Position numbers and translations under genes: made by a program
Origin: Vibrio sp. BS-M-Sm-2
Lineage (GTDB): Bacteria > Pseudomonadota > Gammaproteobacteria > Enterobacterales > Vibrionaceae
NCBI RefSeq assembly: GCF_041504345.1
Contig: NZ_CP167894.1
Location: 930,001-994,000, forward strand
Reading direction: 5' to 3'
Length of the DNA stretch: 64,000 nt
The notes under the pieces: model-generated
The model's input: only the letters and a program-made list of their open reading frames with translations
Told to the model about the DNA's origin: nothing
Database searches by the model: none
Part shown: positions 1 to 8,749 of the stretch, one piece after another
Numbering within the stretch: position 1 is the stretch's first letter
How the letters are laid out: each line of letters opens with the position of its first letter

Positions 1-9
1 ACTCTCTCC

Positions 10-52
10 CGTCATTCCCGAGAATGAGGGACGACTGAATCGGGAATCTCCT
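10..52. repeat. Short intergenic palindromic repeat (REP-like)
   Basis: An imperfect dyad with arms ATTCCCGA (14-21) and TCGGGAAT (40-47) lies just beyond the fadJ terminator. The style, a GTCATTCCCGAG opening and a CGGGAATCTCC close, resembles short dispersed palindromes I associate with intergenic DNA of Vibrio genomes. That is recollection; only one copy is in the window, so the repeat status is not shown here. Confidence 0.4.
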
Positions 53-70
53 TCCTTTCGCATGTTCCCA

Positions 71-112
71 TAAAAAATAAAGCCCGCATCAATTGCTTGA
101 AGCGGGCTTTAT
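71..112 (-). terminator. Rho-independent terminator of fadIJ
   Basis: A hairpin with 11-bp arms (77-87 and 102-112, core AAAGCCCGC/GCGGGCTTT) is followed on the minus strand by a T-rich run (complement of 71-79). It begins 19 bases after the fadJ stop codon and ends the fadI-fadJ transcript. Confidence 0.9.
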
Positions 113-130
113 AGTCAACGTACTAGAGAG

Positions 131-2347
131 TTACTTGTAAAAAGACTCATCCAGACCAGCACGTGTTAGTAGGCCATCACATGGCGCAAAACGATCACCG
201 TACTTCTTAGCGAAATCGTTCATCATCTCAACCAATGATTTGATGCCGATTTGATCCATGTAACGGAACGGGCCACCAAGGAATGGAGGGAAACCGATAC
301 CAAAAATCGCACCAATATCGCCATCACGAGGGCTGCGGATAATGCCGTCATCTAGACAACGAACCGCTTCGTTCAACATAGGCAATACACAACGCATCGC
401 AATGTCATTATCACTTAGCTTAGGCTCAGGTTGTAGCTTAAGCAGCTTATAAACTGACTTATCGACTTCTTTCTTCTTACCTTTGTAAGTGTAGAAACCT
501 TTACCGCTCTTACGGCCTTTACGGTTGTCATTCAACAGAATATCGAACACATCAGGGCCTTGGAAGCGGTCACCTAGCTCATTAACCAGAATCGGAATAA
601 TCTTCGCGCCGATATCCACGCCAACCTCATCTAACAAGGTAATTGGGCCAACCGGGAAACCGAAGTCCAATAACGTGCTGTCGAGCTTTTCAATCGGCTC
701 ATTTGCCAATAGCAGATGTGCAGCTTCATTCATGTACGGGGCAAGAATGCGGTTAACATAAAAACCTGCCGTGTCTTTGACAACAATCGGCGTTTTTCCT
801 TGCTTCTTCGCCAATGCTACTACCGTCGAGATAGTCTCTTCTGAAGTTGTTTCATGAGGGATAACCTCAACTAGCGGCATTTTCTCTGCAGGGCTAAAGT
901 AGTGAAGGCCGACTACATTTTCTGGTCGCTGCGCCTTCTCCGCAATCTTATGAATTGGTAATGAAGACGTATTGGTCGCGAAGATAGTCTCTGGCTTGGC
1001 ATTGGCTTCGATGTCCGAAACCATTGATTGCTTAAGGTCGAGATCTTCAAATACCGCTTCAATCACCACATCGGTATGGTTAAAACTGGTAAAGTCGATG
1101 CCACCAGACAGTTGAAGCATCTTACTTTCAAGGCCTGCTCGGCTCAGAATACGACGCTTACGCTGCTTATCGAACAACTTGAAGTTGTAGTTAAGCGCGT
1201 TCAGCACACCTTCATTTGATACGTCTTTGATGCGAACCGGTACTTTTGCTTTAGCTACACTCACATGGCTAATACCTGCGCCCATAAGTCCGCCGCCTAA
1301 CACACCAACACGCTTAACCGCTTTTGGTTCTGCATCTGCACCGTGTTCTTTCTTCATTTCAGTAGTAGCAAAGAAGATAGAACGAAGTGCTTTTGACTCA
1401 GAAGTCATTACTAACTCAGAGAAACGCTTCGCTTCGTACTGAAGACCTTTTTCAAAGCCGTTCTCTAGGCCATAACGAATCACATCAAGAATCGCATCAG
1501 CTGCAGGGTAATTACCACGCGTTTTCTGATTGGCCTTCTTGGAAGCTTGCTCAAAAATCACCTTGCGACCAAGACCCGTGCGTGAAATAAGTTTCTCTTT
1601 GGTAGAAGCTTGGCTTTTAGACGCCAGACGCTTACCTTTTTTGCTACCCGTATTCTTTTCAACAAAACTTTTCGCTACTTCAAGCAAGATAGTTTCAGGC
1701 ACACAAGCATCCACGACACCGAGCGATTTTGCTTTCTTAGCGCGCAGTTGTTTCCCCGTAAGAATAAGGTCGAGAGATGACAACAAACCGATAAGGCGAG
1801 GCAGACGCTGTGTACCACCAGAGCCCGGCAATAAGCCTAACTGCACTTCTGGCAGACCAAGACGAGTCTTATCTGAATCGGTACATACGCGGTAATCACA
1901 TGCCAGTGCGAGCTCTAATCCACCACCTAAACATGGGCCATGAATCGCTGCGACCACTGGGTACGGTAGTTCAGACAAAGTTTGGAACATCTCCTGCCCT
2001 TGGCGAGCCAGAGATTGCGCTTCATCAGCCGTTTTACACGCATCAAGCATTCTTACATCAGCGCCAGCAATAAAGTTATCTGGCTTCAATGAATGAACGA
2101 TTAAACCCTTAACTCGACTCTGTTTTTCTTTGAGTTGCTCGAAGATGGCTTTCATTTCTTCCGCAAAAGCCGCTTGCAGTGTGTTCATTTTCTCGTTTGG
2201 CACATCGATCGCTAACCAAGCTATATCTTGCTCGTCGATATTAAGAGTAAATGCTGTCGCTTTCTTTTTGGTTGATTCAGTCGCAGACGTTGCATCTGGT
2301 TGAGCGACTGTTTCTTTTTCTGTTGTTGCATCAAGAGTCGTAGACAT
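131..2347 (-). CDS. fadJ: FadJ, fatty acid oxidation complex subunit alpha
   Basis: Multifunctional beta-oxidation enzyme with enoyl-CoA hydratase and 3-hydroxyacyl-CoA dehydrogenase activities, acting with FadI in the cytoplasm. The N-terminal crotonase half shows the oxyanion segment FIAGADVRM, catalytic-type Glu145 (GGGLE) and Glu167 (GLPE). The dehydrogenase half shows a nucleotide-binding [11 protein letters not shown] and [14 protein letters not shown] start at the ATG at 2347 (738 aa), which has GGAGG seven bases upstream and overlaps the fadI stop codon by one base (TAATG); a longer frame to 2395 would run into fadI. A roughly 30-residue Thr/Ala/Lys-rich N-terminal extension precedes the hydratase fold and makes the protein slightly longer than E. 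coli FadJ. The FadI partner and FadJ-like length favour FadJ over FadB. Confidence 0.93.
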   Translation of the reverse strand: MSTTLDATTEKETVAQPDATSATESTKKKATAFTLNIDEQDIAWLAIDVPNEKMNTLQAAFAEEMKAIFEQLKEKQSRVKGLIVHSLKPDNFIAGADVRMLDACKTADEAQSLARQGQEMFQTLSELPYPVVAAIHGPCLGGGLELALACDYRVCTDSDKTRLGLPEVQLGLLPGSGGTQRLPRLIGLLSSLDLILTGKQLRAKKAKSLGVVDACVPETILLEVAKSFVEKNTGSKKGKRLASKSQASTKEKLISRTGLGRKVIFEQASKKANQKTRGNYPAADAILDVIRYGLENGFEKGLQYEAKRFSELVMTSESKALRSIFFATTEMKKEHGADAEPKAVKRVGVLGGGLMGAGISHVSVAKAKVPVRIKDVSNEGVLNALNYNFKLFDKQRKRRILSRAGLESKMLQLSGGIDFTSFNHTDVVIEAVFEDLDLKQSMVSDIEANAKPETIFATNTSSLPIHKIAEKAQRPENVVGLHYFSPAEKMPLVEVIPHETTSEETISTVVALAKKQGKTPIVVKDTAGFYVNRILAPYMNEAAHLLLANEPIEKLDSTLLDFGFPVGPITLLDEVGVDIGAKIIPILVNELGDRFQGPDVFDILLNDNRKGRKSGKGFYTYKGKKKEVDKSVYKLLKLQPEPKLSDNDIAMRCVLPMLNEAVRCLDDGIIRSPRDGDIGAIFGIGFPPFLGGPFRYMDQIGIKSLVEMMNDFAKKYGDRFAPCDGLLTRAGLDESFYK

Positions 2348-3654
2348 TATTCTACCTCCAAGATCATTGCTGCACCTAAACCGCCAGCCGCACAAGCTGT
2401 GTTCAGTGCCAAGCCGCCACCGCGACGTTTCAGTTCACGTAATGTTTGAGTCATCATGCGCGCGCCAGTCGCTGCAAACGGGTGTCCGTAAGCAATTGAG
2501 CTACCCAGCACGTTGAACTTCTCCATATCAATCTCACCAATCGCTTTATCACGGCCAAGATTTTTCTGAGCAAATTCATCACTTGCAAACATTTTAACGT
2601 TAGCCAACACTTGGGCTGCAAATGCTTCGTGCATCTCAATCAGTGTTAGATCTGATAACTCTAGACCTGTGTTTTTCAAGACTTGCGAGGTCGCGTACGT
2701 TGGACCCATCAGCATATCCGTTTCAACACCAATCGCTGAGAACGCATAGCCACGAATATAACCAAGCACTTCTAAGCCTAGCTCTTTGGCTTTGCCTTCA
2801 CGCATCAACATCACAGCTGCGCCGCCATCTGTAAGAGGCGTCGCATTGGCTGCCGTTACACTGCCGTACTTTCTATCGAACGCAGGACGAAGTTTGGCGT
2901 AACCTTCAACTGTAGAGTCATGACGAATGTTGTTATCTTCCGCTAGGTACTTTTTGTACGGTGCCGGAAATGCCGTCATGACTTCATCTTTAATCTTGCC
3001 TTCTTTCCATGCTTGAGAAGCCAAAGAGTGAGAACGGTGGGCAAGTGCATCTTGAGCTTCGCGAGTAATACCATGTGTCTTAGCCATCTGCTCGGCAGTT
3101 TGTCCCATAGATAAGCCGGTCGAATATTCGGCAACGGCAGGCGGTACTGGCATCAAGTCTTTTACTGAAAGTGCTTTGAGAATTTTCAGTTTTTGACCCA
3201 TGGTTTTGGTTTTGCTCAACGCTAACAAATTAGCAGCAAGTTTTTTGGAAACTCCAATCGGCAATACAGAAGAAGAGTCCGCACCGCCCGCAATACCGAC
3301 ATCAATCGTGCCAGCCATAATGCTTTCGGTCACGTTGACTGCGGCTTGAAAGCTGGTCGCACATGCTCGGGTGACACTGTAGGCATCGGTATTGATGTCC
3401 ATGCCTGTGCCTAACACGATTTCACGCGCGATGTTCGGCGCTTCTGGCATTTGCACTACTTGGCCGAACACGACTTGTTCGATAAGCGCAGGATCAACAT
3501 CAGTTCTTGCAAGCATTTCGCTCACAACCATTTTGCCTAGGTCAACCGCAGGCACTTGGCTAAATTCTGTGCTCTGACGAGCGAATGGGGTTCGTAATCC
3601 AGCGACAACGGCAACACGTTCTCCGGAACGCGTTTTGACTTCCTGTTTGCCCAT
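2347..3654 (-). CDS. fadI: FadI, acetyl-CoA C-acyltransferase (3-ketoacyl-CoA thiolase)
   Basis: Thiolase subunit of the fatty acid oxidation complex, cleaving 3-ketoacyl-CoA to acetyl-CoA and a shortened acyl-CoA. The 435-aa protein has the nucleophile cysteine at residue 98 (TRACATSF), the GHPFAATG histidine motif and the C-terminal NTACAAGG cysteine motif, so the catalytic set is complete. AAGGAG lies just upstream of the ATG. It is the first gene of a two-gene operon with fadJ (one-base overlap). A FadR-like operator overlaps the predicted transcription start, so repression by FadR and derepression by long-chain acyl-CoA is likely. Confidence 0.94.
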   Translation of the reverse strand: MGKQEVKTRSGERVAVVAGLRTPFARQSTEFSQVPAVDLGKMVVSEMLARTDVDPALIEQVVFGQVVQMPEAPNIAREIVLGTGMDINTDAYSVTRACATSFQAAVNVTESIMAGTIDVGIAGGADSSSVLPIGVSKKLAANLLALSKTKTMGQKLKILKALSVKDLMPVPPAVAEYSTGLSMGQTAEQMAKTHGITREAQDALAHRSHSLASQAWKEGKIKDEVMTAFPAPYKKYLAEDNNIRHDSTVEGYAKLRPAFDRKYGSVTAANATPLTDGGAAVMLMREGKAKELGLEVLGYIRGYAFSAIGVETDMLMGPTYATSQVLKNTGLELSDLTLIEMHEAFAAQVLANVKMFASDEFAQKNLGRDKAIGEIDMEKFNVLGSSIAYGHPFAATGARMMTQTLRELKRRGGGLALNTACAAGGLGAAMILEVE

Positions 3655-3671
3655 GGTTTCTCCTTAAAGTT

Positions 3672-3688
3672 AAGAGGTCTGACCTGAA
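3672..3688. promoter_or_regulatory. FadR-like operator of fadI
   Basis: AAGAGGTCTGACCTGAA is a near-palindrome that matches the FadR core TGGTCNGACC at all but one position. It covers the predicted transcription start near 3684 and lies 17 bases before the fadI start codon, a position suited to repression. Confidence 0.7.
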
Positions 3689-3690
3689 GC

Positions 3691-3718
3691 ATTGTAAAGA
3701 AGTTGTTAATTAAATCAA
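3691..3718 (-). promoter_or_regulatory. Sigma-70 promoter of fadIJ
   Basis: On the minus strand TTGATT (3718-3713) is followed after 16 bases by TACAAT (3696-3691). Initiation is expected near 3684, inside the FadR-like box. A dyad GATACGAGTATC lies upstream of the -35 at 3739-3750; its binding factor is unknown. Confidence 0.6.
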
Positions 3719-3873
3719 ACGAGCGTTTAAATAAACGTGATACGAGTATCTCACTGTTTGAAAATATAACTGCAAATTCAGGCGAACCTTTTAGGGTGAA
3801 AGGTTGTCCTAAGAGACTAAACTATTGTAAGCAAAGACTGTTATCGCTTTGTAGGGAATGGTTTTCTTTAGGT

Positions 3874-4040
3874 AAAAAAAAACCACACAAGACTGTGTGG
3901 TCGGAATGTATATAAAGCAATTAACTTAACGCCAATTGAAATAATCAGTTTCCTGATTAGGAGAAAGTAAAGTCAGCCTTCAAAAGGAAGTGTCGCCTTG
4001 CTCAACATGCTAGCCACGAATGACTAACTAGACGACAAGG
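3874..4040 (-). ncRNA. Candidate small RNA with U8-tailed terminator
   Basis: The minus strand carries a strong terminator (arms 3882-3889 and 3894-3901, ACCACACA/TGTGTGGT, then eight T) that no annotated gene uses: the nearest gene upstream on this strand is absent and the sigma gene lies on the other strand. Just before it is a 7-bp hairpin closed by a GAAA tetraloop (3942-3959, arms TAATCAG/CTGATTA), and a smaller one at CTTC/GAAG. A TATAGT -10-like box lies near 4045 but has no good -35, so the 5' end is a guess. No significant open frame is present. I do not recognise it as a known RNA family. Confidence 0.45.
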
Positions 4041-4158
4041 TGTACTATAACTTGTTCGAAGTCTTAGATTTTGAAGTAGATCAATTTTAATGTGATTTTA
4101 CGATTTCCAGCCGATCGTTAGCTCTAAAAGCGAAACAGAATATAAAAACAAAGCACAA

Positions 4159-4179
4159 CGTATAGAGGACAGCTATACG
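4159..4179 (+). other. Stem-loop upstream of the ECF sigma gene
   Basis: CGTATAG (4159-4165) and CTATACG (4173-4179) form a perfect 7-bp inverted repeat around AGGACAG, ending 12 bases before the GGAGG ribosome-binding site of the sigma gene. It could be a protein operator or a 5'-leader structure; the sequence does not decide. Confidence 0.4.
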
Positions 4180-4201
4180 CAGAGCAATTATGGAGGCTCG
4201 T

Positions 4202-4765
4202 GTGTCAATAATAAAAATGTTTGGAAAGAAAACAGCCAAGCGTCCGGTCAACTCTGATATGGACAAACAAAGAAAATACGAAGCACTCGTACGTGCCTAT
4301 CATCGTGACCTCTTTCGCTACGCCTATTGGTTATGCAAAGACAAAAGCATTGCCGAAGACTTAGTTCAAGAAACTTGCCTTCGCGCATGGAAGTCACTCG
4401 ATAGTCTACAAGATGAAAAAGCCGCGAAGTCTTGGCTGATTACCATCTTGCGCCGCGAGAATGCTCGACGTTTTGAACGCAAACAGTTTGATCTGGTTGA
4501 TATCGACGACCATGGTAATGATGCTAGTGTCAGTGATGACCCACACCATCAACACCAGTGGTTGCAAGCGCAGATCATGAAACTTGAAATCGATTACCGT
4601 GAGCCCCTCTTCTTGCAAGTGATTGGTGGTTTTAGTGGTGATGAGATTGCCGATATTCTCGATCTCAACAAAAACACGGTGATGACACGTTTATTCAGAG
4701 CTCGAAATCAGTTGAAAGAGCTATTGGATACAGAAGAGGCAGAGAGGGGGCAACATAATGGATGA
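4202..4765 (+). CDS. ECF-type sigma-70 family RNA polymerase sigma factor
   Basis: A small two-domain sigma factor of about 187 aa. Region 2 is visible as AYHRDLFRYAYWLCKD followed by EDLVQETCLRAWKSL; region 4 is the C-terminal helix-turn-helix FSGDEIADILDLNKNTVMTRL. The usual ATG at 4190 contains GGAGG as its own codons; the same GGAGG (4192-4196) sits five bases before an in-frame GTG at 4202, so I prefer the GTG start. The gene overlaps the next one by 8 bases, the classic arrangement of an ECF sigma factor with its anti-sigma factor. Its target promoters are unknown; its neighbours (FadL porins, fadIJ) suggest an envelope or fatty-acid signal, which is inference. Confidence 0.85.
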   Translation: MSIIKMFGKKTAKRPVNSDMDKQRKYEALVRAYHRDLFRYAYWLCKDKSIAEDLVQETCLRAWKSLDSLQDEKAAKSWLITILRRENARRFERKQFDLVDIDDHGNDASVSDDPHHQHQWLQAQIMKLEIDYREPLFLQVIGGFSGDEIADILDLNKNTVMTRLFRARNQLKELLDTEEAERGQHNG

Positions 4766-5486
4766 TTTGGAATTTCGTCGTCGTGTATTGTCGGAACCTA
4801 AACAACGTACACAAGATATTGTTGATGCGGCCGCGAATAGTGAAGCCAATAGTAACTTCTTAGACGATGTACTAGCGCTTGATAAACAGATCCACTCTGC
4901 AATGAATGTAGATGTACCAGACGATCTTGCTGATCGTATTCTGTTCAATCAGACCTCAAGCGAAGAAAGCAAAGTAGTCAGGCCTACGTTTGCGAGACGA
5001 GCAATGGCAATGGCCGCCTCGGTGGCGTTTGTTGCTGGTTTATTAGTTGGCCAAGTGAATTGGGGCAATGCATTTGTTTCACCCGCGCAAGCAAGCTTGG
5101 TTGATACAGCGATGAAGCATGTTGTTGATGAAAAGAGTTTTGTTAGTAACATCGATGAACAGGTCACATCGCAGCAAATCAACGCAAAAATGAATCCATT
5201 TGCTTTTCAGTTTGATGATACTTTCCCTTACCACGTCTATTACCTAAACCACTGTGGCTTTGGTAAATCCAACGCGGTACATATGGTCTTCCAAGGCGCA
5301 AAAGGCAAAGTAACACTGTTTTTAACCGGTATTCCAACAGACAAACCTATCGACTTTGATGAAAAAGGCATGTCCGGTTCGGTAACACCCGTAGATGGCA
5401 GCAGCTTAATCCTTGTTGGTGAAAATGGTGAGGATGTTTCTAAAATCGCCGAAAAACTGACAAAAATGATTAAACCGATGAGCTAG
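4758..5486 (+). CDS. DUF3379-family membrane protein, putative anti-sigma factor
   Basis: A 242-aa protein with an acidic cytoplasmic N-terminal part (residues 1-75), one predicted transmembrane helix at about 80-98 (AMAMAASVAFVAGLLVG) and a C-terminal domain of about 140 residues expected in the periplasm. This topology, the 8-base overlap with the sigma gene, and my recollection of the DUF3379 family point to an anti-sigma factor that holds the ECF sigma factor at the inner membrane. I see no zinc-binding HxxxCxxC motif, so it is not a ZAS-type anti-sigma. The sensed signal and any regulating protease are unknown. Confidence 0.7.
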   Translation: MDDLEFRRRVLSEPKQRTQDIVDAAANSEANSNFLDDVLALDKQIHSAMNVDVPDDLADRILFNQTSSEESKVVRPTFARRAMAMAASVAFVAGLLVGQVNWGNAFVSPAQASLVDTAMKHVVDEKSFVSNIDEQVTSQQINAKMNPFAFQFDDTFPYHVYYLNHCGFGKSNAVHMVFQGAKGKVTLFLTGIPTDKPIDFDEKGMSGSVTPVDGSSLILVGENGEDVSKIAEKLTKMIKPMS

Positions 5487-5510
5487 TTCGCTCTTAAAGC
5501 CCCGTCATAA

Positions 5511-5553
5511 AAGGCCCAGCAAGTATATCACTGATATTGCTGGGCTTTATTTA
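5511..5553 (+). terminator. Terminator of the sigma/anti-sigma operon
   Basis: GCCCAGCAA (5514-5522) pairs with TTGCTGGGC (5537-5545), followed by TTTATTTAT on the plus strand. It starts 25 bases after the DUF3379 stop codon. Confidence 0.8.
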
Positions 5554-5676
5554 TAAATAAACCGAAAAACCATTCACACCACCAATACCTCTAGAGTTAA
5601 AACTCTAAAAAACAGCATTTCGCACCATTTTCGTGCCAGATAGGCGTCATTTCCATAATTTTCTACTCAAAATTTC

Positions 5677-5693
5677 CAATGGTCGGATTTGTA
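5677..5693. promoter_or_regulatory. FadR-like site upstream of the first fadL gene
   Basis: CAATGGTCGGATTTGTA keeps the TGGTCNGA half of the FadR consensus but has a degenerate right half. It lies just upstream of a TATACT -10-like box at 5699-5704, about 90 bases before the start codon. FadR control of fadL is known in gammaproteobacteria; here it is inferred from the motif. Confidence 0.5.
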
Positions 5694-5725
5694 TATCGTA
5701 TACTTGCGAATAGGATCAGCCACCA

Positions 5726-5741
5726 TTGAGCAATTGCTCAA
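5726..5741. promoter_or_regulatory. Perfect 16-bp palindrome in the fadL leader
   Basis: TTGAGCAATTGCTCAA is a perfect palindrome between the presumed promoter and the ribosome-binding site of the first fadL gene. It could be an operator; I do not recognise the factor. Confidence 0.4.
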
Positions 5742-5783
5742 ATTAATCGCCCTGTAGAGGCGGATATATAAAGGAATAAATGA

Positions 5784-7046
5784 ATGACTACCAACAACAC
5801 GCGTCTGTTTAAAAAGTCTCTTTTAGCAGTAACAATTACACTGGCGTCTTCGCAAGCGATGGCAGCAGGTTTCCAACTTAACGCACAATCAGCTACCGGC
5901 ATCGGCCGTGCTTTCGCTGGTGATGCAGTAATCGCAGATAACGCGTCAGTAATGGCACGTAACCCTGCAGCAATGGCACTGTTTGACAAAACTGAGCTTT
6001 CTCTTGGTTTTGAAACAATCACTTCAATGATTGAAGTGAAAGATACTAGCTACAATACGCTTGGTGGCGCAATGCCAGTCGATAACGTTGATGATGTTGG
6101 TGATACTTCTGTAGCTCCAAACATTCACCTCATTGTTCCTGTTAATGAAAAGTTTGCTTGGGGTGTGAACGCTTACTCTAACTTCGGTACTAAAACTGAG
6201 TTTTCAGATGATTACCTAGCTAGTGAATATGGCGGTTTAACAGATGTAATGAGCATCAACTTCGGTCTTGCAGGCTCTTACCGTCTAAACGATCAATGGA
6301 GCTTTGGTGCTGGTCTTGACCTGATCTACGGTGAAGGCACAATGAAGCGTACTGCTGGTGTCGGCTTTGGCCCAGCCGCAGGACAAAAACTACTTGACGT
6401 AGATGGTGCAACTGGTTGGGCTGTTGGCTTTAACGTAGGTACAGTTTACGAGCTAGATGAAAACAACCGTTTTGGTCTATCTTACCGTTACAGCCCTGAG
6501 TTCACCGCGGAAGATGACAACGGTCAAGAAATCACACTGCCTCTACCAGATATGGCAGAGTTCTCTGGTTTCCACAAAATTGAAGACACTAAATTCGCTG
6601 TTCACTACTCTGTTCAATGGATTGGTTGGAGTGCATTCGACTCAATTGATTTTGAGAAGCTAGATCCTACTCAATCGACACTGGCTTACGCATTGAGCGG
6701 CGGCACAGGTGCGTACCAGAAAGATTACAAATGGCAAGATGGTTGGCACTACGCTATTGGTGGTACATACTACCTGAACACTGATTGGACGCTTCGTGCT
6801 GGTTACATGTACGACACAAGTGCACAAGATTCACTAACTTCTATCTCTGTACCAGATTCAGATCGTCAGTGGTTCTCTGCTGGTTTCACATACCACATTA
6901 ATACCGATTCTAACGTAGACTTTGGTTTCACTTACCTACTAGGTGATGATACTAAAGTTGAAGAAAGCTTAGGCGCAACTTCTGTTAGCGCAACAACGCA
7001 TGCTGATGCAATCCTACTAGGCCTGCAATACAGCCGCAGCTTCTAG
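5784..7046 (+). CDS. fadL: FadL-family outer membrane long-chain fatty acid transporter (copy 1)
   Basis: A 420-aa outer-membrane beta-barrel that brings long-chain fatty acids or other hydrophobic compounds into the periplasm. It has a signal peptide with cleavage after AMA, giving the mature N-terminus AGFQLNAQSATGIGRAFAG typical of FadL, then the conserved ARNPAAMA (NPA) motif of the plug region, and a C-terminal aromatic residue (YSRSF) as in barrel proteins. AAGGA lies 8 bases upstream of the ATG. A FadR-like box lies upstream. A second family member follows; the two are clearly diverged, so ligand ranges may differ. Confidence 0.9.
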   Translation: MTTNNTRLFKKSLLAVTITLASSQAMAAGFQLNAQSATGIGRAFAGDAVIADNASVMARNPAAMALFDKTELSLGFETITSMIEVKDTSYNTLGGAMPVDNVDDVGDTSVAPNIHLIVPVNEKFAWGVNAYSNFGTKTEFSDDYLASEYGGLTDVMSINFGLAGSYRLNDQWSFGAGLDLIYGEGTMKRTAGVGFGPAAGQKLLDVDGATGWAVGFNVGTVYELDENNRFGLSYRYSPEFTAEDDNGQEITLPLPDMAEFSGFHKIEDTKFAVHYSVQWIGWSAFDSIDFEKLDPTQSTLAYALSGGTGAYQKDYKWQDGWHYAIGGTYYLNTDWTLRAGYMYDTSAQDSLTSISVPDSDRQWFSAGFTYHINTDSNVDFGFTYLLGDDTKVEESLGATSVSATTHADAILLGLQYSRSF

Positions 7047-7075
7047 CTTCTAATATAAGCTAAGTTATTAATCCC

Positions 7076-7104
7076 AAAGGGTCGCATTACGCGACCCTTT
7101 TTTA
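7076..7104 (+). terminator. Terminator of the first fadL gene
   Basis: AAAGGGTCGC (7076-7085) pairs with GCGACCCTTT (7091-7100), followed by a T run. It separates the two fadL genes into independent transcription units. The remaining 245 bases up to 7349 hold no recognisable gene and no clear FadR box. Confidence 0.9.
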
Positions 7105-7349
7105 TTGCCTAAACCACTGACCTACTTCAATTTAAGCTTACAACTGTAGCCTGCAAGGTCAATATATGACTACAAGTGTACGCTCAAACTTCGCAACACA
7201 GCCGAAACATTTAGATTATTTCTCTAATAATTAAACACATTTACTCATTAAATCCCTAAAACACTGTTTTATTCGAATTTCATTTTTAAAGTAATGACTC
7301 TAAAAGTAGAATCACGCCACTAAATACTTATGATTCAGCGAACATAATA

Positions 7350-8654
7350 ATGAAAATGAATAAGACTCTTCTATCTGCTGCAGTGGCAGTTGGACTACTT
7401 TCGACTTCTACCGTGACTCAAGCGGCAGGTTTTCAACTAGCAGAATACTCAGCAACAGGCCTAGGCCGTGCATACGCTGGTGAAGCAGCAATGGCTGACG
7501 GTGCTGATGCACAATGGCGTAACCCAGCAATGCTGACTTACCTAGAAGGTACCCAGGTTTCTGTTGGCGCTATCTATGTTGACCCAAACATTGATATCGA
7601 CGGTACTTCTACGTCTATGATGGGCAAAACGACTTCATCAAATTCTAGTGATTTTGCACACAGTGCAGTGATCCCAAACTTTTATGTTTCTCATAAGTAC
7701 AACGAAAAGTTTGCTTTAGGTTTCGCTGCGGGTACTAACTACGGGATGGAAACAGACCTAGGTAAAGACTTTGGTGGCGCTAACCATGGTAACGAAGCAA
7801 GTGTTACGACAATGGAGCTAAACCTAAACGCTGCATACCAAGTACTTGAAAGCGTATCTATTGGTGGTGGTATTCGTTACATTATGGCTGAAGGTAGCTT
7901 TGGTGCGGTATCTACAGCTAACTCTCTAGTTCCTATGCCTCAAGGTACAGCTTTAAAATACATGGAAGGTGATGACACAGCATGGGGTTGGCAAGTGGGT
8001 ACAGCTTGGCAGATCAATGAAAACAACCGCCTTGGTTTTACCTACAAGTCAGAAGTAGATCTAACGCTTGAAGGTCACGCAAATGGTGTCGCTTTTGATG
8101 CTGTTGCTGGCGCTTTGGGTACTCCAGTCAAGTCAAAATACAACGGTTCAATGCAACTTGCATTGCCAGCTACCGCCGAGCTTGCAAGCTTCCATCAACT
8201 ATCAGATAAGGTCGCTGTACATGCGAGCGTTAACTGGACTAACTGGAGCAGCTTTAAAGAACTAGTAGCTGACATCCCTGAATTCGGTCCTGCTCGAACT
8301 CAAGATATCAAGCAAGAGAACTGGGAAGACAACTACCGCTTTGCGATCGGTACAACTTATCAAATGACACCTAAACTGGCTCTACGTTCTGGTATCGCCT
8401 ACGACACTTCAGCGGTAAGCGAAGAACACCGTACTGCGACTATTCCAGAAACAGACCGCACTTGGTTAAGTATTGGTGCTGGCTACCAATGGTCTGAGCA
8501 ACTAACACTAGACGCCGGTTTCACTTACATCCTAGCGAAAGACGCAAAAATGGTTGAAGATGACGCAAGTTCTGCTCCATTTGGTGGTGACTTCGAAGGT
8601 GAAGTAACTGGTAGCATTTGGTTAGTGGGTATCCAAGCTAACTACCGTTTCTAA
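7350..8654 (+). CDS. FadL-family outer membrane transporter (copy 2)
   Basis: A 434-aa paralogue of the preceding gene with signal peptide (cleavage after TQA), mature N-terminus AGFQLAEYSATGLGRAYAG, the RNPAMLTY plug motif and a terminal aromatic (NYRF). The N-terminal family signature is shared with copy 1, but most of the barrel differs. The ribosome-binding site is weak, and an alternative ATG lies two codons downstream. It has its own promoter region and terminator. The substrate cannot be told from sequence: long-chain fatty acid or another hydrophobic compound. Confidence 0.87.
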   Translation: MKMNKTLLSAAVAVGLLSTSTVTQAAGFQLAEYSATGLGRAYAGEAAMADGADAQWRNPAMLTYLEGTQVSVGAIYVDPNIDIDGTSTSMMGKTTSSNSSDFAHSAVIPNFYVSHKYNEKFALGFAAGTNYGMETDLGKDFGGANHGNEASVTTMELNLNAAYQVLESVSIGGGIRYIMAEGSFGAVSTANSLVPMPQGTALKYMEGDDTAWGWQVGTAWQINENNRLGFTYKSEVDLTLEGHANGVAFDAVAGALGTPVKSKYNGSMQLALPATAELASFHQLSDKVAVHASVNWTNWSSFKELVADIPEFGPARTQDIKQENWEDNYRFAIGTTYQMTPKLALRSGIAYDTSAVSEEHRTATIPETDRTWLSIGAGYQWSEQLTLDAGFTYILAKDAKMVEDDASSAPFGGDFEGEVTGSIWLVGIQANYRF

Positions 8655-8686
8655 TCTATTTGACTTAATCTAAAGTCATAAGCATT

Positions 8687-8727
8687 AAAAAGGCTCGATG
8701 TTGTTATCAACATCGAGCCTTTCTTTT
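8687..8727. terminator. Bidirectional terminator between fadL copy 2 and mlaA
   Basis: A 15-bp stem (8689-8703 with 8708-8722, core GGCTCGATGTTG) with a TTAT loop is flanked by A and T runs on both sides, so it can end transcription of fadL from the left and of mlaA from the right. Confidence 0.9.
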
Positions 8728-8749
8728 ATCGATAGTCTAAATCTTATTT

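Noticed and set aside
3737..3754. Possible CRP site upstream of fadI (GTGA..TCAC)
   Set aside because: The half-sites are 10 bases apart, whereas CRP needs 6. It may be a dyad for another factor, but not CRP.
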